Assembly: GCA_009728235.1 (NCBI GenBank)
Contig: WNZI01000001.1
Location: 62,001-126,000 of the forward strand
DNA from: Vibrio cholerae
GTDB lineage: Bacteria > Actinomycetota > Actinomycetes > Actinomycetales > Micrococcaceae
DNA length: 64,000 bases
Direction of reading: 5' to 3'
In this document: one piece after another, positions 63,004 to 64,000 of the stretch
Position numbering within the stretch: the stretch's first letter is position 1
Layout: each line of letters begins with the position of its first letter
Translations under genes and position numbers: made by a program
Notes under the pieces: generated by a model
Database searches by the model: none
Seen by the model: the letters and a program-made list of their open reading frames with translations, nothing else
What the model was told of the DNA's origin: nothing

Positions 63004-64000
63004 ATGACGACAGACATCGCAGCACACGACCGACAGCGGACCGCCCTCGTGGCGGGAGCGACGGGCATCGCGGGCTCCGCGCTCGTCGAGAAGCTCAGTG
63101 GCGAGGGATGGCTGGTCCTGGCGCTGTCCCGCACACCCGGCGCCGCGCGGGACGGCGTGCGATGGCTGAGCGCCGATCTCACGTCCGTGGAGTCGCTCGA
63201 AGCGGTCCTCGCGGCGGAACATCCCACGCACGTCTTCTTCACGGCCTGGTCGCGGCAGAGCACCGAGGAGCAGAATATCGAGGTCAACGCGGGAATGCTC
63301 CGCGACCTGCTGGTGGCGCTCCGCGGCAAGGACGTGGTCCACGTCGCCCTGATGACCGGGCTCAAGCACTACCTCGGCCCGTTCGAGGCCTACGCGGCAG
63401 GGGAGATGGCGGACACCCCCTTCCACGAGGAGGAACGGCGGCTGCCGGTCCGCAACTTCTACTACGCGCAGGAGGACGAGCTGTTCGCCGCCGCCGCCGA
63501 GCAGAGTTTCACCTGGTCGGTGCACCGGGCCCACACCGTGATCGGCCACGCCGTGGGTAACGCGATGAACATGGGCCTCACGCTCGCGGCGCAGGCCACC
63601 CTCTGCAGGGACGCGGGGGAGCCGTTCGTGTTCCCCGGCTCCGAGACCCAGTGGAACGGACTGACCGACATGACGGATGCCGGGCTCCTCGCGGACCACA
63701 TGCTGTGGGCCTCCACGACCCCTGCGGGCGCTGACGAGGCGTTCAACATCGTCAACGGGGACGTCTTCCGGTGGCGCTGGATGTGGCCCCAGCTCGCCGC
63801 GTACTTCGGCGTCGAGTGGGAGGGGTTCGCCTCCGCGCCCCGGCCGCTCGAGCAGGCCATGGTCGGGAGGGACGACCAGTGGCGGGCACTCGCCGAACGG
63901 CACGGGCTGGCCGAACCACGCCTGGACCGTCTGGCCTCCTGGTGGCACACCGACGGCGACCTCGGGCGGGACATCGAAGTGGTCACCGACATGGGCAAGA
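63004..64000 (+). CDS. PRISE-type short-chain dehydrogenase (partial at window edge)
   Basis: An open frame from ATG 63004 runs to the window end without a stop (332 codons visible). It has the Rossmann glycine motif AGATGIAGSALVEKL, VALMTGLKHYLGPFEAY, and RNFYYAQEDELF holding the characteristic Tyr of plant progesterone-5-beta-reductase/iridoid-synthase-like (PRISE) enzymes, then HRAHTVIGHAVGNAMNM. Bacterial members reduce enones with NADPH. Only about 20 residues are expected to be missing. No clear ribosome binding site was seen. Confidence 0.85.
   Translation, partial: MTTDIAAHDRQRTALVAGATGIAGSALVEKLSGEGWLVLALSRTPGAARDGVRWLSADLTSVESLEAVLAAEHPTHVFFTAWSRQSTEEQNIEVNAGMLRDLLVALRGKDVVHVALMTGLKHYLGPFEAYAAGEMADTPFHEEERRLPVRNFYYAQEDELFAAAAEQSFTWSVHRAHTVIGHAVGNAMNMGLTLAAQATLCRDAGEPFVFPGSETQWNGLTDMTDAGLLADHMLWASTTPAGADEAFNIVNGDVFRWRWMWPQLAAYFGVEWEGFASAPRPLEQAMVGRDDQWRALAERHGLAEPRLDRLASWWHTDGDLGRDIEVVTDMGK

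Overview
The window reads as a chromosomal segment of a high-GC, non-sporulating actinobacterium, most likely of the Micrococcaceae (Arthrobacter and relatives). The evidence is the strong GC bias at third codon positions, DtxR/IdeR-type iron boxes, a c-di-AMP riboswitch in front of a cell-wall hydrolase, a guanidine-III riboswitch in front of a guanidinium exporter, and actinobacterial small-protein families. No rRNA, tRNA, CRISPR array, insertion sequence or phage module was seen; this is mostly core and metabolic DNA.

Region by region. 1-5 kb: a four-carbon acid sugar kinase with a palindromic operator at its start, a 57-aa Cys2/His-rich mini-protein, an ABC ATPase with a membrane partner, a decayed YbaK-like fragment, and NADP-type glutamate dehydrogenase. 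5.7-10.7 kb: a luciferase-like oxidoreductase, then a LacI regulator divergent from a sugar isomerase/epimerase, Gfo/Idh oxidoreductase and TolB-like operon, with a perfect LacI-type operator between them. 10.9-16 kb: a UDG-like protein, small proteins and an OhrR-like regulator divergent from a spore-photoproduct-lyase-like radical SAM enzyme, then a GH26-like lipoprotein coupled to a DUF2071 protein. 16-24.9 kb: an SDR, a SnoaL-like/NCS1 permease/cyclase operon, an aldo-keto reductase, an alcohol dehydrogenase, TerC, Gdx with its riboswitch, and DinB. 25-33.6 kb: YiaA/B, ABC-F ATPase, an LTA-synthase-like protein, M20 amidohydrolase with AbgT, and an ATP-grasp ligase. 33.7-47.4 kb: ChaB, a siderophore-binding lipoprotein, PRC-barrel and other small proteins, a BASS symporter, oxidoreductases, a tandem STAS-like protein coupled to an alcohol dehydrogenase, a MASE1 histidine kinase, YihY, and glutathionyl-hydroquinone-reductase-like protein. 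47.5-51.6 kb: an IdeR-boxed siderophore uptake and utilisation operon (two FecCD permeases, ATPase, SIP reductase). 51.6-58.6 kb: M23 peptidase under a c-di-AMP riboswitch, lipid kinase, SGNH hydrolase, MarR, GlgC-like enzyme, the zinc-free L28-L33-S14 ribosomal cluster behind a long structured leader, and HU. 58.7-64 kb: a CopD/CtaG fusion, a thioredoxin-NHL protein, and a PRISE-type SDR cut by the window edge.

The most important caution concerns sequence integrity. Seven genes (gdhA, the sugar isomerase, probably the TolB-like gene, the ABC-F gene, the tandem STAS-like gene, the second FecCD permease and the M23 peptidase) are each split by a shift that corresponds to exactly one missing base, every time in very GC-rich or hairpin-prone DNA. 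This points to a systematic single-base deletion error in the assembly, or a remarkable decay pattern. I annotate these genes across the shift. The most specific regulatory finds are the two riboswitches, the two iron boxes, and the operators at 1491-1506, 7837-7850 and 12928-12944.
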